Shown: in pieces, positions 14,831 through 24,376 of the stretch
Position numbering within the stretch: position 1 is the stretch's first letter
Layout of the letters: every line of letters starts with the position of its first letter
Source: Marine group II euryarchaeote REDSEA-S43_B8
GTDB lineage: Archaea; Thermoplasmatota; Poseidoniia; Poseidoniales; Thalassarchaeaceae
Length of the DNA: 29,662 nt
Assembly: GCA_001629235.1 (NCBI GenBank)
Contig: LUSA01000056.1
Coordinates: forward strand, 6,573-36,234
Direction: 5' to 3'
Notes under the pieces: model-generated
Database searches by the model: none
The model's input: the letters and a program-made list of their open reading frames with translations, nothing else
What the model was told of the DNA's origin: nothing
Made by a program: the position numbers and the translations under genes

Positions 14831-15888
14831 CAGACAACCACATCTGGATAAGAGATGCCATGCACATGCGAGTGGTCAGCAACCCACTGGAATCCATAGA
14901 TTACGCAAAGGAAGTAGAACCCTCCCTATTCATCGGAGTACCAAGAATCTACGAGAAGGTATACTCCAACCTAGTTGCCGGCCTCGGAAGTAAAGTGAAG
15001 TGGCTGAGCATTCCCGTTCTGAAGGGGATAGTAAGGAAGAAGGCAAAGCAGAAGATAGGGTTCTCCAATCTGAAGTACGCCATCACGGGGGCTGCCCCAA
15101 TCAACTCCGACATTTTGCACCTTTTCCAGAAACTGGACATTCCCCTGTTCGAAGGATACGGAATGACCGAGACCACCGCGGGAGCCACAATTGGTTACCC
15201 CGGCAATAACAAAATCGGGACCGTAGGGAAGGCCTTCGTCGGAGAAATCAGGATCGACAACCCGAACGAGGCCGGTGACGGAGAGATACAGTTCCGTGGC
15301 AGACACATCATGAAGGGCTACTACAACAACCCCGAAGCTACAGCAGAGACAATGACCGAGGACGGCTGGCTGAAGTCAGGAGACCTGGGTAGGGAGGACT
15401 CAGAGGGATACATCAGCGTGACTGGAAGGATCAAGGAGATCTACGTCAGCTCCGCAGGCAAGAACATCGCACCCCTCGTGATCGAGGAGACCATGAAGTC
15501 GATTCCTCTTGTCTCCCAGTGCATGCTGATCGGGGACAACAGGAAGTACTGCAGCGCCCTCTTCACTCTGGATGTGGGAGCCATTCTAAGGGACAAGCAT
15601 GGGATGGATGGGGCGAAGGTCCCCAAGGACCCTGCCGAGCAGTTGGCCAAGCTGAAGGAGTTCGGACACGAGCTAAGCGAGTACACGGATAGCCCAGAGA
15701 TCCATGCTGAGTTACAGGAGCACGTGGACAGGCTCAACGGGCAGTTCTCCAACCCAGAGCAGCTGAAGAAGTTCACAATACTCCCGAGGGACCTGAGCGT
15801 GGACCACGGGGAGCTAACCCCGACCCTGAAGATCAGGAGAATCCAGATCAGGGAGAACTGGGCTAGCGAGATAGAGGCCATGTACTGA
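14791..15888 (+). pseudogene. Long-chain acyl-CoA synthetase, C-terminal fragment in a shifted frame
   Basis: The frame is recognisable from about 14791: SWLPCAHVFGQLADNHIW corresponds to the LPLAHxFER region of fatty acyl-CoA synthetases. Then follow VEPSLFIGVPRIYEKV, AITGAAPINSDILH, GYGMTETTAGA (the A5 motif that contacts AMP), EIQFRGRHIMKGYYNNPEAT, DGWLKSGDLGRED, and VTGRIKEIYVSSAGKNIAP with the hinge and catalytic regions. The first ATG in this frame is at 14860, so if the break were real and translation restarted there, a 342-residue piece missing the P-loop would result. The C-terminus (VDHGELTPTLKIRR) is complete. It lies 18 nt before a LysE-type exporter. Joined to the upstream piece this would be one enzyme of about 600 residues once the missing section is added. 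Confidence 0.85.
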
Positions 15889-15894
15889 TTCTAG

Positions 15895-15907
15895 TTCGGT
15901 GACCGAA
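15895..15907. repeat. 13-nt palindrome over the LysE-type gene's ribosome binding site
   Basis: TTCGGT and ACCGAA flank a single G, and the last A is the first base of the ATG. GGTGA at 15898-15902 is the likely Shine-Dalgarno. Such a stem is too tight to fold fully as a hairpin, so a dimeric-protein operator is as plausible as an mRNA effect. Chance occurrence cannot be excluded. Confidence 0.25.
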
Positions 15908-16530
15908 TGGAACCTAGTGCTTGGGCCGCCCTCGCTATCGTATTCGCTTTGGGGGCCATGAGTCCCGGGCCTTCTCTGGCGGTAGTCCTCAGGAACACCG
16001 TGACTGGGGGACGCAGCCAGGGAATTTACACTGGGATAGGACACGGAATCGGCTTCGGGATCTACGCCTTCCTCGCCGCTCTCGGGATAGCTACCGCGCT
16101 CTCTGCAAATGAGCACATCGAGCAGGTACTGAGGTGGGGTGGTGTCGTAATCCTCCTATGGTTGGGGACCACCTTCCTTCGCCATGCCATGGCAGAAAGA
16201 GGAGACGAGCAGGACCAGGCCGAACAACACGCTCCTTCGGACAGGATTGGCTTCATCCAGGGGTTCTCAATAGCCTTGCTGAATCCAAAGATAATGGCAT
16301 GGATGCTAGCCCTATACTCACCATTCATAGAAGCGGACTTCCCAATGGAGACTCTCATCGGCATGGGCCTTCTGGGGATGTCGATTGATGGGGCTTGGTA
16401 CGTAACCGTGGCCACGGTCCTCACTACGGGGGACAGGGCAGAGAGGCTGAAGTCTAACGCTCATCTGATCGACGGAGCCATGGGGGTCCTGATGTTCCTG
16501 TTCGCGTACATCCTCGTCAGCGGTTTCTAG
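15907..16530 (+). CDS. LysE/RhtB-family amino-acid exporter
   Basis: This 207-residue membrane protein has about six helices. The N-terminal family signature GAMSPGPSLAVVLRNTVTGGRSQGI is clear, followed by GIGHGIGFGIYAFLAALG, then a mid-loop with acidic/charged residues, and GFIQGFSIALLNPKIMAWMLALY, the conserved second half. Family members export basic amino acids, homoserine, threonine or related compounds by proton antiport; the substrate here cannot be told. It lies 18 nt after the acyl-CoA synthetase gene and is probably cotranscribed. The start ATG at 15907 has GGTGA just upstream. That site lies inside a 13-nt palindrome (TTCGGTGACCGAA, 15895-15907), which could hide the ribosome binding site. 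Confidence 0.92.
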   Translation: MEPSAWAALAIVFALGAMSPGPSLAVVLRNTVTGGRSQGIYTGIGHGIGFGIYAFLAALGIATALSANEHIEQVLRWGGVVILLWLGTTFLRHAMAERGDEQDQAEQHAPSDRIGFIQGFSIALLNPKIMAWMLALYSPFIEADFPMETLIGMGLLGMSIDGAWYVTVATVLTTGDRAERLKSNAHLIDGAMGVLMFLFAYILVSGF

Positions 16531-16532
16531 AT

Positions 16533-17000
16533 TCAGAAGCCACCGCTCCACATCACTATCATTACGATAAATGCCAGGAACAAAACAGCGGGGACTCCTA
16601 TCACAGTAGTCAGCATGCCAATCGCGAAGTACTTGTTGCCCCTTGTAAAACTCCATACTATCCCTGCGATCAGACCTACCGGCCACACAAGAAAACTAGC
16701 CACCATGAACAAACCCTCTCCCGTATCCGAGAGCCCCCATGCAATTTCCATGAGTATAATTGAAGATATCCACATAGCACCAGGAGCCAGAATTAGACCA
16801 ACGAAGAACCAGCCTACGTTGGAGCCATTGCCCTGTTCCTGCTGGGATACGATGCCTAGTGCACTACTGTTACTAGCCCCTAGTGAAGAAACGCTCCCGC
16901 TCAGAATGGTTCCACCAGACTCCAGATTGGAAGGCTCACCTCCCCAGGGATTCCCATCAGAACCCGAGGTTATTTCGACAGACTCTGGCCTCTCTTCCAC
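16533..17000 (-). CDS. Unknown small membrane protein with Ser/Gly-rich N-terminus
   Basis: The product has 155 residues from GTG 17000; no ATG near the N-terminus offers a better start. The first 60 residues are polar and rich in Ser, Gly, Glu and Asn (EERPESVEITSGSDG, LSGSVSSLGASNSS), probably disordered. Three hydrophobic segments follow (VGWFFVGLILAPGAMWISSII, GLFMVASFLVWPVGLIAGIVW, and AIGMLTTVIGVPAVLFLAFIVMI), with TRGNK between the last two. It lies convergent with the LysE-type exporter (gap of 2 nt) and divergent from icmF. I do not recognise the family. The promoter region shared with icmF lies at 17001-17165, with no clear repeats. Confidence 0.6.
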   Translation of the reverse strand: MEERPESVEITSGSDGNPWGGEPSNLESGGTILSGSVSSLGASNSSALGIVSQQEQGNGSNVGWFFVGLILAPGAMWISSIILMEIAWGLSDTGEGLFMVASFLVWPVGLIAGIVWSFTRGNKYFAIGMLTTVIGVPAVLFLAFIVMIVMWSGGF

Positions 17001-17165
17001 TTACTTGCGTACTCTCCCTCGGTCTTGAATAATGTCCCGGAATTACTATCTCCATAGTTTTCTGACAGTCAACGCATTCTTGTGGAATCGTGTTTTCGGG
17101 GTAGTATGGCAAGTAGAGCGGATAGCGGTGAGCCCGACTCTATAATTAGGGCCCCAGGGGGAAAA

Positions 17166-20100
17166 ATGCCCATCCGAGTAATTACCGCGGCAGCCATCTT
17201 CGATGGGCACGATGCAGCCATCGGAATATTCCGCAGGATTCTACAGAGCCAGGGTTGCGAGGTTATCCACCTAGGGCACGATAGAGGTGCAGACGAGGTA
17301 GCACGTGCCGCCATACAGGAGGATGCGCATGCCGTGGCTATCACATCCTACCAGGGAGGTGCCGTTGAGATGTTCACACACACTAAAGACATCTTGCAGC
17401 AAAACGGTTTCGAGCACGTTTTCCTCTTTGGAGGAGGTGGCGGAACCATCCTGCCAAAAGAAATCAAGCACCTCAAGGAGCAGGGGATTTCTAAGATTTA
17501 TTCGCCGGATGATGGTAGGGACCTTGGCCTAGTTGGGATGGTCAGGGACGCAATGGCCAACGCATCCGGCACAGACCTACTTGCAGAATCCAGATTCGAC
17601 CAGATTAAGGGCCCGGTAGATGCAGACGATCATGCCGCAGTATCTCTCCTACTGACCATGGCAGAAAACTCACCTCACGGCCAATTCTCGGACAAATTAT
17701 CCCAAGCACGCTCCAGGGAAGTCGAAGCAGAGTGCCCCGTAGTGGGGATAACCGGAACAGGGGGGGCCGGGAAGTCGAGCCTGATGGATGAAGTCATGCT
17801 TAGGATCAGACGAGACAATCCCGAAGCCAGGGTCGCACTGCTAGCAACCGATCCTACGAGGAAGAAGACAGGAGGTGCCCTACTTGGGGACAGAATCAGG
17901 ATGAACTCCCTCTCAGACTCAAAGTTGTTCATGCGCTCCTTCGCGAGCCGGGAAAGTGGGCGAGAGATAGCTGAGTGCATAGATCGCGCCGTCGAGGTCT
18001 GTAAGGCAGTGGGTTTCGACTTGGTCTTGGTTGAGACCAGTGGGATAGGACAAGGTAACGACGCAATTACCGAGGTCGCTGATACCTCGATATACGTAAC
18101 AACAAGGGAGTACGGTGCACCCAGCCAGTTGGAGAAGCTAGCCGCTCTAGATTTCGCCGACATTGTGGTTCTGAACAAGTTCGATAGGCCCGGGGCCGAG
18201 GATGCACTAACCGAGATTCGCAAGCAATTCCAGAGGAACAGAGAGGCATTCGGAGAAAGCCCGGAGTCAATGCCAGTGGTTCCCACGATTGCTAGCCAGT
18301 TCGCAGACGCGGGAGTCGATCGACTTTGGGAGATGATGTCCTCACTACTGAACGACAGATTCGATACAGACTTCGCAGCAAGTGAGGCTAGACTGGGCCC
18401 AGACGGACTTCCCAGACGCGATGCCCCGATTCCTCCCGAGCGCCAGGGATATCTGGCAGAAGTAGCTTCTACGGTGAGGGGTTATCACAAGAGGTCTGAG
18501 GACATGGCCAAGGCAGTTAGACAGGTCCAGCAGCTAGAATCTGTGGCTACATTACTCGACTCCTCGAAAAAGGGGGGGAATCACATTGACTTGCTGGAAG
18601 AGGCGAAGGAAATACGCGAATCTCTGCCCGAATCTGCATGGGGGGCTCTGGAGGATTTCGAATCAATAGTGGACTCCTATAGATCCGGACAGGCAAGTTA
18701 CACTGTTCGAGGAAAGGAGATACCGGTAAAGACGACCCATGAGACCATTTCGGGGACTAGGGTGCCTAGGGTGGCACTCCCTACGACTGAGGACTGGGGC
18801 GAGAAACTTCTGTGGATAAGCAAGGAGAACGTCCCAGGCTCCTTTCCTTTCACCGGAGGAGTCTTCCCGTTTAGGAGGGAGGACGAACTTCCAGTCAGAA
18901 TGTTCGCCGGGGAAGGCAGCGCGGAGAGGACCAACAAGCGTTACCACTTCCTATCCAAGGATCAGCCATTCAACCGCCTCTCGGTAGCATTCGACTCACC
19001 AAGCCTGTACGGTAACGACCCCCAGGAGAGGTTGGATATTTTCGGGAAGGTCTGTGAGTCTGGCGTAAGCATCAGCACCGTAGACGAGATGGAGATGCTA
19101 TTCGACGGCTTCGACCTGTGCGCACCCAACACCTCAGTCAGCATGACAATCAATGGGAACTACTGGTGGCACCTAGCAGCGTTCTTCAGAGTAGCAATCA
19201 GGCAGCAGACTAGGAAGTTCATCGATGAGAAAGGAAGAGAGCCGAACGAGAAAGAGGCCTCGGAGATTAAGGCATACTCCCTATCAACTGTAAGGGGAAC
19301 AGTGCAAGCCGACCAGTTGAAGGAAGCCATGGGCCAGAACACATTGGTCTTCAATCTGGACACCGCACTGAGGATGATGGGAGATGTGGCGGAGTTCTAC
19401 GTGGACAATGAGGTCCGAAACCACTACTTCGTCAGCATCAGCGGATACCACATAGATGAGGCAGGTGCCAATCCGATCACCCAAGCAGCGCTGACCCTGT
19501 CAAATGGTCTAACCTACGTCGAGCTATTCAAGTCAAGGGGGCTCGATCCGGACAAGTTCCTGAGGAACTTCTCATGGTTCTTCTCCAATGGAATGGATCC
19601 GGAGTACGCCGTAATAGGCAGAGTCTCAAGGAGGATATGGGCCATAGCCATGCGAGACCTATATGGGGTCGGGGAGAGGGGGCAGAAGCTGAAGTACCAC
19701 ATCCAGAGCAGTGGTAGATCCCTACATTCTCAGGAGTTCACATGGAATGATTACCGAACCACGCTACAGGCTCTGTATGCCCTTGCAGACAACGCGAACA
19801 GCCTCCACACCAACAGCAGGGACGAGGCCTTCGGGACCCCTACGGAAGACACAGTTAGGGATGCGGTGGCGATCCAACTAATTCTGGCCAAGGAGTATGG
19901 CTGGCTCAGGAACGAGAACCCACTCCAAGGCTCATTCGTAGCCGACTACCTGACCGATGAGGTAGAGGAGAAGGTGCTCAGGATATTCGAGGAGATGCAT
20001 AGCAGGGGAGGGGTGTTGGGGGCCCTGGAAGTCAACTACCAGAGAAATAGGATCCAGGACGAGGGGATGCTCTACGAGCACAGAAAGCACACTGGAGAAA

Positions 20101-20402
20101 CCCCGATAGTCGGCGTTAACACCTTCACGGACGAGGACTCAGCCACTCCATCGGCCGACGATTTCGACTTGGACGTCACAAGATCCGACGAGAAGGAGAA
20201 AATGAAGGTCATCACAAGGAACCAAGAATTCAGGGAGGCCCACTCGAAAGAGGCGGAGGAGGGCCTTGCCAAGCTGAAGAATACAGCACGCGAGGGAGGC
20301 AACCTATTCGAGGTAATGATGGAAATCGTAGAACACTGCTCAGTGGGCCAGGTTACCCAGGCCCTTTTCGAGAGCGGTGGGAAGTTCAGAAGGAACATGT
20401 GA
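17166..20402 (+). CDS. icmF: Fused B12-dependent acyl-CoA mutase IcmF (isobutyryl-CoA mutase with its G-protein chaperone)
   Basis: The protein has 1078 residues in three parts. The N-terminal B12-binding domain has DGHD at 13-16 with the axial-ligand His and RILQSQGCEVIHLG. A MeaB/ArgK-type GTPase follows, with Walker A GTGGAGKSS near 195, ETSGIGQ and NKFD. The C-terminal mutase barrel includes MFAGEGSAERTNKR, SVAFDSPSLYG, DLCAPNTSVSMTING, ISGYHIDEAGA, and LADNANSLHTNSRDEA. Residues that set substrate choice match IcmF rather than methylmalonyl-CoA mutase: a Phe in GVFPF (about 565, where methylmalonyl-CoA mutase has Tyr) and the Gln of GQNT (about 724, where it has Arg). IcmF interconverts isobutyryl-CoA and n-butyryl-CoA and sometimes pivalyl- and isovaleryl-CoA. 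The start could also be ATG 17106 or GTG 17082; AGGGGG precedes 17166. Cobalamin and GTP are required. Confidence 0.94.
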   Translation: MPIRVITAAAIFDGHDAAIGIFRRILQSQGCEVIHLGHDRGADEVARAAIQEDAHAVAITSYQGGAVEMFTHTKDILQQNGFEHVFLFGGGGGTILPKEIKHLKEQGISKIYSPDDGRDLGLVGMVRDAMANASGTDLLAESRFDQIKGPVDADDHAAVSLLLTMAENSPHGQFSDKLSQARSREVEAECPVVGITGTGGAGKSSLMDEVMLRIRRDNPEARVALLATDPTRKKTGGALLGDRIRMNSLSDSKLFMRSFASRESGREIAECIDRAVEVCKAVGFDLVLVETSGIGQGNDAITEVADTSIYVTTREYGAPSQLEKLAALDFADIVVLNKFDRPGAEDALTEIRKQFQRNREAFGESPESMPVVPTIASQFADAGVDRLWEMMSSLLNDRFDTDFAASEARLGPDGLPRRDAPIPPERQGYLAEVASTVRGYHKRSEDMAKAVRQVQQLESVATLLDSSKKGGNHIDLLEEAKEIRESLPESAWGALEDFESIVDSYRSGQASYTVRGKEIPVKTTHETISGTRVPRVALPTTEDWGEKLLWISKENVPGSFPFTGGVFPFRREDELPVRMFAGEGSAERTNKRYHFLSKDQPFNRLSVAFDSPSLYGNDPQERLDIFGKVCESGVSISTVDEMEMLFDGFDLCAPNTSVSMTINGNYWWHLAAFFRVAIRQQTRKFIDEKGREPNEKEASEIKAYSLSTVRGTVQADQLKEAMGQNTLVFNLDTALRMMGDVAEFYVDNEVRNHYFVSISGYHIDEAGANPITQAALTLSNGLTYVELFKSRGLDPDKFLRNFSWFFSNGMDPEYAVIGRVSRRIWAIAMRDLYGVGERGQKLKYHIQSSGRSLHSQEFTWNDYRTTLQALYALADNANSLHTNSRDEAFGTPTEDTVRDAVAIQLILAKEYGWLRNENPLQGSFVADYLTDEVEEKVLRIFEEMHSRGGVLGALEVNYQRNRIQDEGMLYEHRKHTGETPIVGVNTFTDEDSATPSADDFDLDVTRSDEKEKMKVITRNQEFREAHSKEAEEGLAKLKNTAREGGNLFEVMMEIVEHCSVGQVTQALFESGGKFRRNM

Positions 20403-20512
20403 CGAACCCATCAAACGGCGTTTTCAGTAGCATGGCCTAATCGTCATGAAAATCGTCTGACTGCCTCAACGTTCTTAACCCCAAATGGAACGACTGTCGT
20501 TGTTGTCGGAGA

Positions 20513-20540
20513 TTTATTTCCCGGTGACTGAGGTGAAGGG
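20513..20540 (+). promoter_or_regulatory. Promoter-like AT element and strong Shine-Dalgarno before smc
   Basis: GAGGTGA (20530-20536) precedes ATG 20541 with a 4-nt gap and complements the 16S rRNA 3' end well; it decides the smc start. TTTATT (20513-20518) is a weak TATA-like element about 25 nt before the ATG. The rest of the 138-nt gap after icmF (20403-20540) shows nothing further that I can recognise. Confidence 0.45.
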
Positions 20541-23500
20541 ATGCATCTAGTCAGGATTGAGGTCGAGAACTTCAAGTCATTCGGAGGCAGCACAACCATC
20601 CCTTTCGAACAGGGCTTCACGGCCATCACAGGGCCCAATGGGAGTGGAAAATCAAACTGCGGAGACGCAATAGGCTTCGTCCTAGGGCCCAAATCTACAC
20701 GCTCACTCAGAGCGTCAAACGTTTCCGAGCTAATCTTCAATGGTGGTAAGGCGGGAAGCCCCGCAAAACACATGTCAGCCACTCTGGTTTTCAGCAACAC
20801 CCCGGAGGTCGGCGGACGGAGACGACTGAGATCAGACTCTGACGAGGTCTCCTTCACTAGGAGCGTGCGACTGAACAGGAAGGGGGATCCAGTCACATCA
20901 TACAGGATAAACGACAATCCCTCAACCGCTACGGAGATGCGCAGGATTCTCTCCGAGGCAGGATTGAGGGGGGAGGGCTACAACATAGTACTGCAGGGGG
21001 ACGTGACAAACCTGGCAACAATGACTCCCCACAAGAGGAGAGGGGTGCTTGAGGAGGTGGCCGGAGTAACTGCTTACGACGAGGAGATAAGGAAGGCCAA
21101 CACCCAGAGAAAGCACGTCGAGAGCAACATAGAGACGATAGATATCTTCGAGGCGGACCAGAAGGGAAGGCTCCAGGAACTCGAGAAGGAAAGGGAGCAG
21201 GCCCTGAAATTCAAGGAACTGAAGGGAGAAGCAGACCTCGCCCGACTCACTCTGGAGCAGTCAAGGCATAGGAACAGAGAAGGCGAGGTCTCACTCCTAA
21301 CGGAGGAGAGGGCCAACTACGTTTCCAAGGTGCAACAACTCTCCAGCGAGATGGCCGAGTCTAGCATGACCCTCGACGAATTCGACAAGGAACTAGTCCG
21401 ACTCAGCAGAGAGCTAGAGGGCGTCCTTGGAGGGGATGCCAAGGAAATAATCGACAAGATCAGGCAGCACGAGATAGATCTCGAAACCGCTGCAGACAGA
21501 ATCGGGGATCACAACCGAATGATAGAGAGCTCTGACGAGGAGACGCAGATACTAGTGAAGGAGAGAGACGGGGCAGAAAATGCCCGTTCCCAAGCCGAGC
21601 AGAAAATCTCCGACCTGCACCAGTCAGTCTCAGACTCGAAGGAGGATCTGAAAAGGGCCGCTAGGGAGGAAGAAGAGGCCAGGAAGGCCATCGAGTCTGG
21701 GGACAAGCACGGAAGGGACCTCAACAGGGCCCTAGGTAAGGCAACAGAGGCGGAACAGTCAGCGAGCAAAGCATTCGCCCAAGCACAACTGGATTATGAT
21801 CGGGCGAACCAAAAATCCCAAATCGCCTCTGAGAAACTTGCAGACATCGAGCAATCGTTCGAGGCAGCCGAACTTGAGAGGGACGATCACTCCCTACTCG
21901 GGGAGGATCTAGAGGAAACCAGTCCCGAGACCAGCAGGGAGGAACTAGCCAAGGAACTAATGAGCCTCCAGAAGCAGGAGAGGTCCCTAGTCGAAGATAG
22001 GGACAGGGCCGAGTCGAAGCTCAGGAACGCGGAGACGGGCCTGGCGAAGGCCAAGGCAAGGATCGAGGCTCGTTCAAGTACCCCCGGATCCGCGCACACC
22101 CTCGCAGCCCTGTCACGCCTAAGGGAGAGCGGCGAGATCCATGGGATACTCGGAACCCTGGGCGAACTAGCCACACCAAAGGACCCCTCTCACGAGGAGG
22201 CCCTATCATTCGCATTCGGGGGCGGGCTAAGGAGCATCGTAGTCACCTCCGACCATGTCGCATCAAAGTGCATATCCTGGCTCCGAAAGAACGGAGGCGG
22301 CAGAGCAACCTTCCTTCCTCTGAACAAACTATCAGTATCCAGGCCCCAGGGAAGGACCCTTCTGGTGGCGAGAAATCCGGGAGTGGTCGGTTTCGTCCAT
22401 GACCTGTTGGAGTTCGACCCCGGAGTGGAGACTGCCGTCAGATACGCCGGGAGAAACACCCTGGTAGTCGACTCAATGGATGTTGCCAGGGATAACATGG
22501 GCGGCGTACGCATGGTCACCCTGGATGGCGCAGTAATAGAAAGCTCAGGGGCAATGACCGGGGGGTCCTCCTCGAGGAAGGACCGCCCTAGGTTCGATGG
22601 TTCCGGCGCCGGTAGCTCGGGAATAGAAAGGATGGAGATGGCAGTTCAGGAGGCTGACCTACTATTCTCCACGGTTGACGGGGCCCTTCGCGAGCTGAGG
22701 AGGAACCAGCAGGAACTACGAGACACGATCCACGGCCTAGACAATGACGACCACTCCGTCAGGGTCAGAAACTGGAAGGCCGATATGGAGAGGTCGGAGA
22801 AAGCCGTCCGAGAAATCAAATCCAAGCTCAGGGCAGCCAGCAAGGAACTCGAGGATTGCGAATCTGAGAAGACCCTTCTATCCGAAGCCTGCGAAAAGGC
22901 AAGAGCGGAAATGGATAGCTCCTCAAAGGCCAGAGCCAGAGCGGCCGAGGAGCTCCAGAGCCACACGCCCGATCACCTCTCTGACAAGCTAAGGGAGGCA
23001 GAGCGGGCTAGGACGGAGGCAGAGCGGACTAGGGTGATGTCTGAGACCTCAATAGAAACCTCGACTCAGCAACTCGAGATTCTCGTTGACAGGGTCGCCG
23101 AATTGGACAGGCAGTTGAAATCCCAGAAAGAATCAGCATCCAAGGCCAAGAAGGCCATCACCGAACTAGAGTCCGGAATCAGAGAATCCGAGACCGAACT
23201 AGTCGAGTTGAGGGAGCAGGCCTCTCAATTCGACGAAGAACAGAAGGCCCTGAACGACAAGAGAGACGAACTAGTAGAGGAGAGAGCAAGCCTGGGGGCC
23301 CACCGAGAGACGAGGCTCTGGATGAGATCGTGGCCGAATTGGAGGCTGCAGGCATCCCCATCCCGTCCGAAGACGTGCAACTGCCAACAGTCGTGGAGGC
23401 GGAGCGGAGCGTGCAGGGGCTCGAGCGCCGCCTCCGCGCCCTCGGGGACGTGAACATGCTCGCCATAGAGCAGTACGACACCGCTGCCTCGAGGATCACA

Positions 23501-24376
23501 GACCTGATCGCGGATGGGAAGCTGCTTAGGTCGAGGAGGGACGAGCTCTCAACCATTGCCGACCAACTAGAAGACGAGCGAAGGACACGCCTCCTGAACG
23601 TATTCACCCACGTCAACAACAACTTCCGCCGCGTGTACGAGATACTCCAGCCAACAGGAAAGGGAGAACTGAAACTTGAGAATATGGACAACCCATTCGA
23701 AGGGGGCCTGGAAATGGCTTGCGTTCCCCCCGGCAAGAGCCAGAACACCAGGAGGACCGCTCTTTCCGGAGGGGAGAAGTCCATGGCGGCGCTGGCACTG
23801 ATTTTCGCCATCCAGGACTACGAGCCAAGCCCATTCTACTACTTCGACGAGGTCGACCAGAATCTTGACCCGTTCAACTCCGAGAAGATAGCCGCCCTCT
23901 GCAGAATGAGGAGCGGGATGGCACAGTTCATCATGGTCACACTCAGGAAGGTTAGCCTGACCCTGGCCGACCACCACATCGGAATCACTCACGCAGGCAA
24001 CGGCTGCAGCCAGAGGATTACCGACTTCGACAGGGCGGCTGCATTAGACTTGAGCGAGGAGATAGAGGCCGAGGAGAAGGCAAGAGCAGCCTCAGAGGCC
24101 GAGAAGAAGTCCATGCCCGAGCTACCATCTCACGAAGAAATGCCACGAGCCCCTGAACCTCTGCCCACTCCATCCAGCTTGGGAGGGCTGGCCGACAGAG
24201 CCGGAGTAGAGGTGCCGGACGAGGGCGAAACAAGCGAGCCAGAGGACGAGTTGAAGGGACTCAGGGAGCGAACCGAGGAGGTATCGGAGACAATCGAGGA
24301 ACACTCGGACGCGCAGGCGGACGAGGAAGAGCCCCCAATCCAACCGGAAATAGAAACCAAGGAGAGGACCCTGTGA
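20541..24376 (+). pseudogene. smc: Chromosome segregation/condensin ATPase SMC, interrupted by a one-base frameshift near 23300
   Basis: The N-terminal frame (20541 to about 23300) has FKSFGGS, Walker A GPNGSGKS at residues 31-38, a long coiled coil, a hinge at about 520-680 (GILGTLGEL...GGVRMVTLDGAVIESSGAMTGG) and the returning coil. At GGGGGCCC (23294-23301) it shifts: the frame continues from there as PPRDEALDEIVAELEAAG, with C-terminal signature LSGGEKS, Walker B FYYFDEVDQNLD and a His-loop region. The two pieces fit one SMC of about 1278 residues if one G is added to the G run. A conserved essential gene with both halves intact argues for a sequence error over decay. The C-terminal 110 residues beyond the ATPase head form an unusual acidic, Pro/Glu-rich tail. 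It overlaps scpA by 4 nt in one operon. The known role is DNA loop extrusion. Confidence 0.93.

Noticed and set aside
17675..18286. Open frames on the minus strand within icmF, and similar long antisense frames within smc and scpA
   Set aside because: They are shadows of a strongly coding plus strand, with Ser/Pro/Arg-rich translations, no recognisable families and no start signals.
23285..23340. Programmed -1 frameshift in smc
   Set aside because: No classical slippery heptamer or clear downstream structure is visible; a single missing G in a G run is simpler. Kept only as an alternative.
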